A stretch of DNA of 64,000 bases from Chloroflexota bacterium (GTDB lineage Bacteria > Chloroflexota > Chloroflexia > Chloroflexales > Herpetosiphonaceae): assembly GCA_020161265.1 (NCBI GenBank), contig JAIUOC010000001.1, positions 1-64,000 on the forward strand. Reading direction: 5' to 3'. Position numbers and translations under genes: made by a program. Positions 1 to 8,125 of the stretch are shown here, piece by piece. Below the pieces are notes generated by a model, which saw nothing but the letters and a program-made list of their open reading frames with translations, made no database searches and was not told where the DNA came from. Positions within the stretch are counted from its first letter, which is position 1. Each line of letters opens with the position of its first letter.

Positions 1-240
1 CGAGTGCAGAAATGTATGAGAGGCACCGTCGAGACGAGACGGGAACTGGGTTGCTGTGGAGGCCGTGTGAACGGTAGAGCAGACAACAACAGACAGCCGA
101 GCGATCATCGGTTGCCGCGCGTCGGCAGGACGCGGGAGGGCAACGGATGGCGGAGGGCAGGCAGAACTGGGAATGATGCGCGTGAATGCGAGTGATGAAG
201 TCGTCGGAGGATGGGTGGTTGGAGTGAGGGCAACCAAGAT
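1..240 (+). other. rRNA operon spacer upstream of 5S
   Basis: G-rich, non-coding-looking DNA directly before the 5S rRNA gene. It contains a hairpin at about 111-144, where gttgcc pairs with ggcaac and cgcgtc pairs with gacgcg. Such a structure suits a processing stem in the 23S-5S spacer. I do not see the conserved 3' end of 23S rRNA here, so the 23S gene probably ends left of the window. That this is transcribed spacer is inferred from position. Confidence 0.5.
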
Positions 241-357
241 TGGTACGTGTCGAGGTGGTTGTGCCCCACGCTGCTCCATCCCGAACCAGGCCGTGAACGC
301 GACACACACCGAGGCTACTGCAGCACCCGCTGTGGGAACGTAGGGGGATGCGTACCG
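241..357 (+). rRNA. 5S ribosomal RNA
   Basis: A 117-nt segment with the 5S layout. The ends pair through ggtacg (242-247) and cgtacc (351-356). The loop B/C core reads ctccatcccgaacc followed by gtgaacgc, the usual 5S 'CCCATCCCGAAC...GTTAAGC' signature in a variant form. A GC-rich helix IV/V region and 'gtgggaacgtaggg' near the 3' end also fit. A strong terminator follows 9 nt later, so this is the last gene of an rRNA operon. Ends are accurate to a few bases. Confidence 0.85.
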
Positions 358-365
358 CTCCATAG

Positions 366-403
366 AAATCCCACTGGACAACAATCCAGTGGGATTTTTT
401 ATT
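366..403 (+). terminator. Rho-independent terminator of the rRNA operon
   Basis: A 13-bp perfect stem (366-378 with 385-397), a 6-nt loop, and a T-rich tract running into attgttt. It sits 9 nt after the 5S gene. Confidence 0.9.
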
Positions 404-460
404 GTTTAATCATTCTGCACCACCGAGTTGAAACTTGATCTTACTAATGATTTCGGTTTG

Positions 461-835
461 TTAATCAATCGCAATTCGAATACCAAAAATTTGGAAATAG
501 GCATCAATGAAAATATGCATCCATTCGCCACGAGGAAACTCTTTGGCTTGCACGACTAGCTGATAAGCGATCAACCCATGTGGGTACTCCAAAGGAATTT
601 CGCCATATTCAAAAATTTTAAATTGCTGAAAATGGAATAATTGATGGTTTATAGTCAGTACTAACTCAAATAGCTGTTCTAAAAAGGTTGCTGGGCTAAA
701 TTCTAAGGCATAGGCGGGTAACATTTTACGATTATGCAGATTTGAACCATTAAAGTAGTCGGTAATCTGTGCTTGATAATTATAATTCAAACAAGGGTCG
801 AGGTTTATTTGATTATGCCAAAGATAAATACTCAT
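461..835 (-). CDS. Small hypothetical protein (124 aa)
   Basis: I do not recognise this protein. It is 124 aa, acidic to neutral, rich in aromatic residues (Tyr, Phe, His, Trp) and has no signal peptide or membrane segment. The aromatic-rich strands resemble small soluble alpha/beta proteins of unknown function. The start at 835 is supported by AAGGA six bases upstream. It lies downstream of fabF in the same direction, with an 81-bp gap that holds a heptamer repeat, so it could be co-transcribed. It ends about 60 bp from the rRNA terminator, convergent with it. Confidence 0.6.
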   Translation of the reverse strand: MSIYLWHNQINLDPCLNYNYQAQITDYFNGSNLHNRKMLPAYALEFSPATFLEQLFELVLTINHQLFHFQQFKIFEYGEIPLEYPHGLIAYQLVVQAKEFPRGEWMHIFIDAYFQIFGIRIAID

Positions 836-886
836 CCCTCATCCTTCGCGATTGATAACCCCTTCCCCTCTTCTATTCTCATTTTT

Positions 887-914
887 GCCTTCTGCCTTTT
901 GATTTTTGACTTTA
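887..914. repeat. Heptamer tandem repeat (STRR-like)
   Basis: Four consecutive degenerate 7-mers, gccttct / gcctttt / gattttt / gacttta, lie between the fabF stop and the upstream small gene. The preceding C/T-rich stretch (836-880) is similarly low in complexity. This resembles the short tandemly repeated heptamers known from filamentous cyanobacteria. Confidence 0.6.
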
Positions 915-916
915 AC

Positions 917-2185
917 TTAGCCTTGCCAGCGTTTGAGAATTACGCTAGCGTTGACTCCACCAAAGCCAAAGCCATTCGATAAGGCATATTCAATTGGCAT
1001 TGAGCGTGGTTGCTTGGCTACCAAATCAATGCCCGCACTCGCTGGATCAGGATCTTCTAAGTTTAATGTGGCTGGGGCAATTTGGTCGCGAATGGCCAAG
1101 GCCGTGAAAATTGCCTCAACTGCTCCCGCTGCTCCTAGCAAGTGGCCAGTTGAAGATTTGGTAGCGCTCACGGCTAATCCAGAGTTCTCGCCAAATACTT
1201 GTTTAATTGCCGCAAGTTCGCCGCGATCGCCAACTTGGGTTGAGGTGGCATGGGCATTGAGATGTTGAATATCTTCAGCAGAGATTTGGGCTTGGCGCAA
1301 GGCTAAGCGCATTGCTCGTGCCGCGCCCGATCCATCTTCGGGGCCAGAGGTGATGTGGTAGGCATCAGCAGTTGTTCCATAGCCAACGACCTCAACCAAT
1401 GGCGTTGCGCCTCGGGCTAAGGCATGGTCTAAATCTTCCAAAATCAAAACACCCGCACCCTCGCTCATCACAAAGCCATCACGGGCTTGATCGAATGGGC
1501 GTGAGGCTAAAGTTGGCCGATCGTTGAACTCGGTAGCTAAGGCGCGGGCGGCAGCAAACCCGCCTAGACTGACTGGATCAAGCGCTGCCTCAGTACCACC
1601 ACAAACCGCGACATCGGCTTCGCCACTATGAATTAAGCGGGCACCATCGCCAATCGCTTGCAAACTAGCGGCGCATGCGGTGACCGGAGCGGCGATTGGC
1701 CCTCGAAAACCATAGCGAATTGAAATATGGCCTGCTGCCAAGTTGATCAAAAAGGCTGGTACGGTAAACGGTGAGAGCCGTTGCGGGCCTTTGCTATCTA
1801 AAGTGCGTACCGCTTGGGTAATGGTCGAAAATCCACCAACGCACGAGGCGATTAAGGTTGCAGTGCGCTCTTGGGCTTCCGCAGTTTGTGGTTGCCATTG
1901 AGCTTGTTGAAGTGCCTCGGCAGCCGCCGCCAAACCAAGCACGATAAAGCGATCCATTTTGCGTAGCTCTTTGCTATTGGCAACGGCACTTGGTTCAAAA
2001 CCAGCCTGCGGATCATCGGCCAAACTTGGCACCATTCCGCCGATTGTGCTGGCTAAACCTGCGCTAATTTGCTCTGGCAATTGACCAATACCCGATTGCC
2101 CAGCCAACAAGCGTTGCCAAACGACCTCAACCCCACAACCCAACGGTGAAACAATTCCCATTCCGGTAATGACAACACGACGCAT
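917..2185 (-). CDS. fabF: Beta-ketoacyl-ACP synthase II (KAS II)
   Basis: Condenses malonyl-ACP with acyl-ACP in type II fatty acid elongation in the cytoplasm. The 422-aa length is normal for FabF. The N-terminus has the typical VVITGMGIVSPLG start. The thiolase-fold catalytic triad is visible: Cys171 in VTACAAS, His312 in LNAHATST, and His348 with Lys343 in ATKSSTGHLLGA. The start at 2185 has AAGGAAG just upstream. It stands alone without acpP, fabD or fabG, so it may be a second copy or serve a specialised acyl chain; a polyketide-type ketosynthase is less likely because no chain-length-factor partner is present. Confidence 0.92.
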   Translation of the reverse strand: MRRVVITGMGIVSPLGCGVEVVWQRLLAGQSGIGQLPEQISAGLASTIGGMVPSLADDPQAGFEPSAVANSKELRKMDRFIVLGLAAAAEALQQAQWQPQTAEAQERTATLIASCVGGFSTITQAVRTLDSKGPQRLSPFTVPAFLINLAAGHISIRYGFRGPIAAPVTACAASLQAIGDGARLIHSGEADVAVCGGTEAALDPVSLGGFAAARALATEFNDRPTLASRPFDQARDGFVMSEGAGVLILEDLDHALARGATPLVEVVGYGTTADAYHITSGPEDGSGAARAMRLALRQAQISAEDIQHLNAHATSTQVGDRGELAAIKQVFGENSGLAVSATKSSTGHLLGAAGAVEAIFTALAIRDQIAPATLNLEDPDPASAGIDLVAKQPRSMPIEYALSNGFGFGGVNASVILKRWQG

Positions 2186-2399
2186 AGTGCTTCCTTAACT
2201 AGGCTGCTACGATCTGCAGCAACCGCAGCATCACTATACCGCAGTTTTATCGGGCTGTAGGTTGGGGTTCGAATAACGTGTATCGAGTTTGGGATTACAA
2301 GATGGCGATGGATTGGTAATCAATCTGTATCATAGGATGGAATAGATTCTGCTATCAACAAAATGTAATTGGTGGTTTTTTGCCTCAAAAGATTGGCTC

Positions 2400-2429
2400 T
2401 TGTTGTCGCCCTCATTCAAGTTGTATACT
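2400..2429 (+). promoter_or_regulatory. Putative sigma70-type promoter of the histidine kinase gene
   Basis: TTGTTG (2400-2405), an 18-bp spacer and TATACT (2424-2429), 41 bp before the first possible start codon. It lies in the 285-bp divergent region between fabF and the kinase gene. Only a consensus match supports it. Confidence 0.4.
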
Positions 2430-2470
2430 ACCATGCGCTAGGCATAGAAGGCAGATTTATGGTTTGAGCA

Positions 2471-3751
2471 ATGGTGCTAGAAAGAGAGTTACCAATGAAT
2501 TTGCATGATGATGATCGTGCTGCCGAGCAGGAAATATTGGAGCGCTTGGCAACCCTCAGCACGATGCAATTTGATGACGTTGATCGCGCAATCCAAACTT
2601 ATCTGGCAGTTGCATGCGAGGTAACTGGGACAACAACGGCCTTGATTGGCGACTTAAATCGAACGCATCAATATATTCGGGCGATTTATCCAGCGACGAC
2701 TGGCAATTTGGCAGCAGGCAGCACCCTTGCTCGCGAAGATACTTTTTGTCAGTATATTGATGTGACTTCACAGCCCTTAGTTGTTGATGATGCTGAGATT
2801 GATTTACGGGTTCAACGCTTGCTTGAGCGGTTGGAAACGCCCATTCGCGCTTATTTGGGTGTGCCAATTCCGGCATCAACTGCCATGCTTACTCCAACTC
2901 TGTGTGCCTTTGATCCACAAGCGCATTGTTTTACACCGATTCATGTAGCAGCGCTTAAACTTTTGGCCCACCAAATTGCCCGCTGGATGCCATTGCTGCG
3001 TGCGCCCGCTACAGATGAGCCACCTGTTGCGCTGACGAATCTGAGTGTGGCTGAGCTTAACCAAATCGTCGCCCACGATATTCGCAATCCGTTGCATTTT
3101 TTGCAGGGAACTTTAGAATTATTGCAGGGTGATCCGCTCTTACCAGCCGATCATGCACTGGGTTCGTTGTTGCCACAGGCCTATAACTCGGTGTTGCATA
3201 TTCAGCGACTTGTGCGCGATTTGGTCGATGGTACAGCATTGATGACTGGAACGCTCTCATTTGTGCGCCATACAATTGATCTAAGCACATTAATTCCTGA
3301 GATTGTGGCAGTCGCTAGCACAATGCTGCGTTCGACCTGTCGCATTCATCTGGAGCTTGATCCAAATTTGCCAGCGTTGATTAGCGATCGTGATCGGGTT
3401 TGGCAAATTGTACACAATTTAGTCAGCAATGCTGTGCGTTACACTGAAGCAGGCACGATTACGATTCGTGCGTATACCAGCGAAAAACACATGTTGAACA
3501 TTGAAATTGAAGATACTGGGCCTGGCATCAGCCCCACTGATAGTGTGCGGATTTGGGAACGCCACACGCGTGCTAGTACGATCGCCCAAGGCTGGGGCTT
3601 GGGTTTAGCAATTGTGCGGGCACTGGTGCTGGCCTTGGGTGGCCAAGTTGGCATGACCAGTACCGTAGGTCAAGGTAGCTGTTTTTGGGTAATTTTCCCT
3701 TTAGCTCGGCCTGAACCAGCCTTGGTCGATTATCAGCCTTGGCGTTCGTAG
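2471..3751 (+). CDS. Soluble GAF-domain sensor histidine kinase
   Basis: Two-component sensor kinase that would autophosphorylate on His202 and pass phosphate to an unlinked response regulator. Residues 20-175 form a GAF-like sensor (FCQYID and AYLGVPI motifs). The H-box IVAHDIRNPLHFLQG lies at 199-213. The ATPase domain has the N-box (VHNLVSNAVRYT, about 314-325), the G1 box DTGPG (348-352) and the G2 box GWGLGLAIV (374-382). No membrane segments are present, so it senses an internal signal. A second start at 2495 has a better ribosome site (AGAGAG) and may be the real one. No response regulator gene is adjacent. Confidence 0.85.
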   Translation: MVLERELPMNLHDDDRAAEQEILERLATLSTMQFDDVDRAIQTYLAVACEVTGTTTALIGDLNRTHQYIRAIYPATTGNLAAGSTLAREDTFCQYIDVTSQPLVVDDAEIDLRVQRLLERLETPIRAYLGVPIPASTAMLTPTLCAFDPQAHCFTPIHVAALKLLAHQIARWMPLLRAPATDEPPVALTNLSVAELNQIVAHDIRNPLHFLQGTLELLQGDPLLPADHALGSLLPQAYNSVLHIQRLVRDLVDGTALMTGTLSFVRHTIDLSTLIPEIVAVASTMLRSTCRIHLELDPNLPALISDRDRVWQIVHNLVSNAVRYTEAGTITIRAYTSEKHMLNIEIEDTGPGISPTDSVRIWERHTRASTIAQGWGLGLAIVRALVLALGGQVGMTSTVGQGSCFWVIFPLARPEPALVDYQPWRS

Positions 3752-3754
3752 CGC

Positions 3755-4197
3755 TTAAGTATTAGCTGGGGCTAGGCTTTGTTCGTACGGATCACCATAA
3801 TGCTGCAGCACATCCCATAGCTCAGGATTATATTTAAAGTACGAAGGACTATGGGTGAATTTCGAGCTATGGATAAGTTTGATTCTTTGAAAAATAAAAG
3901 GACGCTCCAAGACTATCCGTTGAATTTCAGCTCGATCAATCGGAATTGCCCGCACAAATAATGGATAGATAATGATCCCAGTGCTATAGATTTCGATCGG
4001 CAATACTTGGCCCTTGCCCATGTTCCATTTTGCTTCAAGCTTGATTTTTTCTTATACAGCAATCTTCCGTTGGTTTGAATGGCTGTAATTGTAGCCTTCG
4101 ATGCAGTTGCTCTAAAAAAGGATAGGCTCATTGTGATAATCAAAACAAGCCCAAACCCAAAAAGAAACAGCATAAACAGAAAAATTGGATCGTCCAT
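3755..4197 (-). pseudogene. Frameshifted small membrane-anchored protein gene
   Basis: Two overlapping frames read as one protein if one base is added to (or re-read in) an A6 run, seen as T6 at 4045-4050. The first frame gives a 23-residue hydrophobic N-terminal membrane anchor, then a basic stretch ending LLYKKK. The second frame continues with IKLEAKWNMGKGQVLPIEIY and about 75 more residues that look like a PH-like or bacterial 'photosystem reaction centre/YcxB-like' beta fold, ending in NPELWDVLQHYG. The joined product would be about 147 aa. Start at 4197 has AGGGA just upstream. It may be a true pseudogene, a sequencing error in the homopolymer, or a -1 programmed frameshift. I do not recognise the family. 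Confidence 0.6.
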
Positions 4198-4324
4198 ACT
4201 TCCCTCAAATCATCATTCATCGGCAACAATCGCCGTGATCAAGCCTACACATTACGCTTAAGCACGGCTGTTGTTGCTCAATTCTAAAGCTCGTCGAGGT
4301 AGGTTACACCCCAGCGTTGACGTA
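4198..4324. repeat. 127-bp direct repeat, left copy, with hairpin
   Basis: Matches 5464-5590 almost base for base over 127 bp. It carries the last 13 or so codons and stop of a Gfo/Idh-type oxidoreductase (in minus-strand reading, ending WGVTYLDEL), followed by a hairpin (arms 4224-4243 and 4257-4276, 13-nt loop). Compared with the right copy, the 13-nt loop is inverted, and the arm has two extra mismatches. Confidence 0.85.
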
Positions 4325-4529
4325 GCGGACAAAATTCTCGACCAGATTACCAATGCCGGGTCGAACGCCTGTTGGCCAAAACCGTGGAAGGGTTGGTGAC
4401 CTGCAATTGTAACAAAAGTGCCCCATCTGGTCTTGAAAGCCGTCTTAAGAGCACGGTTTGTGATCGATGTATTCACATTTACCGTGGTCAAAGATAGGCA
4501 TATTCATGATTATATTCAAGGATATCCAT

Positions 4530-5459
4530 ATGGAATACAGCCTAATGTGGCAACCGCTATCTATCAGCAGGCTGTCAATCTTCGAACTGGCGGTTGATGC
4601 GGCTTTAACCGAGATACAGAATCAATGGGTAATGCTGTATGCGGCGATCCAATCGCATGGGTTAGTTCATCCGGATGCAATTGTACAAGCTGCTGGAATC
4701 GATGAAGCACAAACATATGGTTTAACGATCTATGCGGAACAAGGTCGGCGCTGGCAGCAAATTAATCCGACCAAACAGATGCAACAACAGCTTGATAGAG
4801 TATTGACCACGATAACGCAAGCAACGATTGTCAATGCCGAAGTGATTGCGGTCTTGGCGCTGATCCACGCCATGGATATGCATTCTCAAAACAAGGATTG
4901 GTTGATCGCCGTGCGAACGATGCTTTCACAGGTTGGCACTGATGATCTCCAAAAAGCTTTTGCATGGTCCGATAAGGTTCTCCTACAACAGAGCTGGACG
5001 ATTGGGCAAGCAATCGAACTGCGACGATTATGGAGTCTTATCTGGCTCGCCTATGACAATGTGCCCGAAGCGCTGTGGGAGGCAAAGGTGGCAATAGCAC
5101 TTTGGACGGATGGAGCAAGCGCGGCAGATCACGTTACCTATGCGCAACTATGGGAATTAATGATCCAATGTTGGCTCCGTCAAGCGGATGCTATGAATGC
5201 TGCCGAGGCAGCGATGACGCTGGTGGCATTCGTGGACATGCACAAGGATAGCCTGTTTACGCAGCCTGATGGGCCAAGGCTCTGGCTGGAAGCAGCGTAT
5301 CATCGTGCGTTAGTGGCCGAATTCGCCTTGGATTATCCGATGGCAGCGATGTGGTATGCTGAGGCGCAACAGCGAGCACATACGGTCGCGCTGGCAACCC
5401 ATCACCCAATGAGGTGGCTGATTGCCGCAGGGATGGCTCGGGGTACAATGGAATCTTGA
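4530..5459 (+). CDS. TPR-like helical protein on an inserted segment (309 aa)
   Basis: I do not recognise the family. The protein is almost all alpha-helical and Ala/Trp/Gln-rich, with helix pairs from about residue 120 onward that look like tetratricopeptide repeats (for example WLIAVRTML, ALWEAKVAIALW, RALVAEFALDYPMAAMWYAE). The N-terminal 80 residues may form a small winged-helix-like domain. The start at 4530 is chosen because AAGGA lies 7 bases before it; longer forms starting at 4467 or 4506 lack such a site. It is the only gene on a 1.14-kb segment bounded by direct repeats, so it was probably gained by insertion. It could be a C-terminal sensor-like fragment of a larger TPR regulator. 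Confidence 0.6.
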   Translation: MEYSLMWQPLSISRLSIFELAVDAALTEIQNQWVMLYAAIQSHGLVHPDAIVQAAGIDEAQTYGLTIYAEQGRRWQQINPTKQMQQQLDRVLTTITQATIVNAEVIAVLALIHAMDMHSQNKDWLIAVRTMLSQVGTDDLQKAFAWSDKVLLQQSWTIGQAIELRRLWSLIWLAYDNVPEALWEAKVAIALWTDGASAADHVTYAQLWELMIQCWLRQADAMNAAEAAMTLVAFVDMHKDSLFTQPDGPRLWLEAAYHRALVAEFALDYPMAAMWYAEAQQRAHTVALATHHPMRWLIAAGMARGTMES

Positions 5460-5463
5460 CCTT

Positions 5464-5590
5464 ACTTCCCTCAAATCATCATTCATCGGTAACAATCGCC
5501 GTGATCAAGTGTAACGTGTAGGCTTGATCACGGCTGTTGTTGCTCAATCCTAAAGCTCGTCGGGGTAGGTTACACCCCAGCTTTGACGTA
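5464..5590. repeat. 127-bp direct repeat, right copy, with terminator-like hairpin
   Basis: Right copy of the repeat at 4198-4324. It overlaps the 3' end of the oxidoreductase gene (stop at 5550) and holds a 19-bp stem (5491-5509 with 5523-5541, 13-nt loop) that ends in a T/A-poor tail. As it follows the oxidoreductase gene, it probably serves as its transcription terminator. This looks like the original copy. Confidence 0.85.
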
Positions 5591-6533
5591 ATTGATCCAT
5601 GGTATTGATCAGGCTGCGCGAGGCTGCCCACGTAACAATTGGGCTTTCGATTAAGCCTGCTTGAATACATTCGGCCACATGGGCAACTTCGGTCACATAG
5701 CCATTGCCGATGAATGGCAGATCGAGGGTTTCGCTTGGTTGGCCGTTGCTTTGCACGACTAATTGTTGTGAGTGCCAAAAATTGCGTTGAAAGCGAATAT
5801 AGCCGCTGCTGCCGGTGATCGTTGCTTCGCATGGCCCTGCCGCTCGCACGCTGGCAACACAGTTGGCTTGGCGATCATCGCCATATTCCAAAATGATGCT
5901 TTCTTGTTCATCAACTCCAGTTTGCCCAATTTGAGCTTGACCATAAACGCTGGTTGGCGCACCAAACAGATACAAGGCCAAGGCCAAGGGGTAAATTCCA
6001 ATATCAAGCAACGCCCCACCACCAAGCGCCGGATCATACATGCGATGGCTTGGATCGAACGGGAAGTGCACACTGAAATCGGCATGGAACAAGTGTGGCT
6101 TGCCAATTGCCCCAGCCTCGATCAATTGTTTAGCCTTGATTGTGCTGGGGTGAAACCACATCCACATGGCTTCCATCAAAAAGCGTTGGTTGGCTTGGGC
6201 TGCGGCGATCATCGCTTCAACTTGTTGGCTGTTGATACCCATTGGTTTTTCGCACAGCACATGTTTACCAGCATTCAAACAGGCGATGGTTTGTTCAGCA
6301 TGGCGTGGGTGCGGCGAACCAATAATCACCACATCCAATTCGGGGTCGGCCAAAAAGGCTGCCTGATCGCTATAGGCATGGGCAAATTGATGGGTTTGGG
6401 CAAAGCTTTCAGCCGAGGCTTGGTTGCGCGAAAGCACGCTCCAACGTTGGGCATTTGGCAAATCGGCTAAGGCGTTGGCAAATTGTTCAGCGATCCAGCC
6501 TGTTCCGAGTAGCCCCCATTTTAGTTGTTGCAT
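5550..6533 (-). CDS. Gfo/Idh/MocA family NAD(P)-dependent oxidoreductase
   Basis: Likely oxidises or reduces a sugar, inositol or related polyol with NAD(P). The N-terminal Rossmann fold has GLLGTGWIAEQFA (7-19). The family signature CEKPMGIN has its catalytic Lys at 96. The C-terminal alpha/beta substrate domain has the GGGALLDIGIYPLAL motif, close to dihydrodiol dehydrogenase-type members. The 327-aa length is normal. The ATG at 6533 is preceded by gaacattc without a clear ribosome site. Its 3' end carries the repeat that was duplicated at 4198-4324. The true substrate cannot be told from sequence. Confidence 0.88.
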   Translation of the reverse strand: MQQLKWGLLGTGWIAEQFANALADLPNAQRWSVLSRNQASAESFAQTHQFAHAYSDQAAFLADPELDVVIIGSPHPRHAEQTIACLNAGKHVLCEKPMGINSQQVEAMIAAAQANQRFLMEAMWMWFHPSTIKAKQLIEAGAIGKPHLFHADFSVHFPFDPSHRMYDPALGGGALLDIGIYPLALALYLFGAPTSVYGQAQIGQTGVDEQESIILEYGDDRQANCVASVRAAGPCEATITGSSGYIRFQRNFWHSQQLVVQSNGQPSETLDLPFIGNGYVTEVAHVAECIQAGLIESPIVTWAASRSLINTMDQLRQSWGVTYPDEL

Positions 6534-6668
6534 GAATGTTCTCCAACAGTCGATGAATCCGGTCTCATGCTACCACGTAATTGGTCAACGACGTTTAAAC
6601 AGGCGATTAATACTTGATCATAATCGTGGTCTATTTGTGATCAGGGTGTGAACATTGATCAATTGCTC

Positions 6669-6697
6669 TCGACAAGCCTGATCGTTCGGCGTATGAT
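6669..6697 (+). promoter_or_regulatory. Putative sigma70-type promoter of the P450 gene
   Basis: TCGACA (6669-6674), a 17-bp spacer and TATGAT (6692-6697), 29 bp before the P450 start codon. Five of six and five of six matches to consensus. Confidence 0.45.
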
Positions 6698-6726
6698 CGG
6701 GGTTATTCGTACTAAGGAGTAGCCAC

Positions 6727-8061
6727 ATGTTACGACAGCAACCACCTGGGCCAACCCCGCGTTTTCCCAATTTGTTGATGCGATTTCGGCGTAATCCTTT
6801 GCTTTTTTTAACCCAAGCCGCGCGTGAATATGGCGATGTAGTGCGGTTGAAATTTGGGCCACGCGAATTAATTTTGTTAAATCACCCTGATGATATTCAT
6901 GCGATGTTGGTGACAAATCAGAAGATTTTGGCCAAAAGTATAGTTTTGCAACGCTCCAAACGTTTATTAGGCAATGGCTTGTTGACCAGCGAAGGCGAGC
7001 AACACATGCGCCAGCGCCGTTTGGTACAGCCCGCTTTTCATCGCAAACGGATCGCGGGCTATGCTGAGGTGATGGCCATCTATGCTGCCGAAATGCGCGA
7101 ACAATGGCAACCAAACCAAGTTTTTGATGTGCATGCCGAGATGATGCGCTTGACCTTGCGGATTGTAGCTAAAACCTTGTTTGATGCCGATGTTGAGCGT
7201 GATGCCCAGGCGGTTGGCGAGGCGCTTGAACATTTGCTCAATCGCTTTAATGTGATGATTTTGCCCTTTGCTGAGTTGATCGAACGCTTGCCACTAGCCT
7301 CGAATCGGCGGGTTCAAGCGAGCATTCAATATCTCGATCAATTGATGTTTCGGGTGATTGAAGAACGCCGCCACGATCAACGCGACCACGGCGATTTGCT
7401 CTCGATGCTGCTGTTGGCCCAAGATACCGAGGGCGATGGTACAGGGATGGACAATCAACAAGTGCGCGATGAGGCGATTACGCTGTTTTTGGCGGGCCAT
7501 GAAACTACTGCGAATGCTTTGAGTTGGACATGGTATTTGCTTAGCCAACATCCGGCAGTTGCTGAACGTTGGTATCGCGAACTCGACGAGGTGCTGGCAG
7601 GGCGCATTCCAACCATGGATGATGTTCAAAACTTGAGCTATACGCGCATGATTCTATCCGAATCGATTCGTATGTATCCCCCAGCGTGGATTATGGGGCG
7701 TGAAGCCTTGGCCGAATATCAGGTTGGCGAGTATGTTTTTCCCGCTGGGATTGGCCTGACCGTTTCGCCGTTTGTGGTGCATCATGATGAACGTTGGTTC
7801 CCCAATGCTTATCAATTTAATCCTGACCGTTGGACGGCTGAGCAAATTGCTCAACGCCCCAAGTGGAGCTATATTCCGTTTGGTGGTGGCTCGCGAATTT
7901 GCATCGGCGAACAATTTGCTTGGATGGAAGGCATTTTATTGCTGGCAACGATTGGCCAGCGCTGGCGCTTAAAGCTTGTGCCTGAGCATCCAGTGGCTCT
8001 ACAACCTGTCATTACCCTACGGCCACGCCATGGGATTAAGATGGTCGCGGTTGCCCGCTAA
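6727..8061 (+). CDS. Cytochrome P450 monooxygenase
   Basis: Haem-thiolate monooxygenase that inserts one oxygen atom into an unknown substrate. The 444 aa show the complete set of P450 motifs: oxygen-activation I-helix AGHETT (256-261), ESIR as the ExxR motif (312-315), the PDRW region (367-370), and the haem-binding loop FGGGSRICIG with Cys392 as ligand. There is no membrane anchor, so it is soluble. AAGGAG lies 8 bases before the ATG. No ferredoxin or ferredoxin reductase is next to it, so it must share electron partners. It resembles the CYP4/CYP102-like long-chain hydroxylase side of the family in its FGGGSRICIG loop; the substrate is not known. Confidence 0.93.
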   Translation: MLRQQPPGPTPRFPNLLMRFRRNPLLFLTQAAREYGDVVRLKFGPRELILLNHPDDIHAMLVTNQKILAKSIVLQRSKRLLGNGLLTSEGEQHMRQRRLVQPAFHRKRIAGYAEVMAIYAAEMREQWQPNQVFDVHAEMMRLTLRIVAKTLFDADVERDAQAVGEALEHLLNRFNVMILPFAELIERLPLASNRRVQASIQYLDQLMFRVIEERRHDQRDHGDLLSMLLLAQDTEGDGTGMDNQQVRDEAITLFLAGHETTANALSWTWYLLSQHPAVAERWYRELDEVLAGRIPTMDDVQNLSYTRMILSESIRMYPPAWIMGREALAEYQVGEYVFPAGIGLTVSPFVVHHDERWFPNAYQFNPDRWTAEQIAQRPKWSYIPFGGGSRICIGEQFAWMEGILLLATIGQRWRLKLVPEHPVALQPVITLRPRHGIKMVAVAR

Positions 8062-8125
8062 ATGATCGTGGATACGCACTGGCTTGCAGCTATTAGCGTT
8101 TGATATTTGACCAGTCTCTGATCGC

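Noticed and set aside
2260-2300. Possible tRNA T-loop (ggttcgaat) upstream of the kinase gene
   Set aside because: The flanking bases do not pair as a T-stem and no acceptor, D or anticodon stems can be drawn around it.
4258-4491. 77-aa minus-strand frame in the left part of the inserted segment
   Set aside because: It runs through the hairpin and the displaced repeat, has no ribosome site, and the same C-terminal residues appear in another shadow frame at the right repeat only because the DNA is duplicated.
5772-6470. 232-aa plus-strand frame opposite the Gfo/Idh gene
   Set aside because: It lies fully inside the strongly supported oxidoreductase gene and shows no domain signature.
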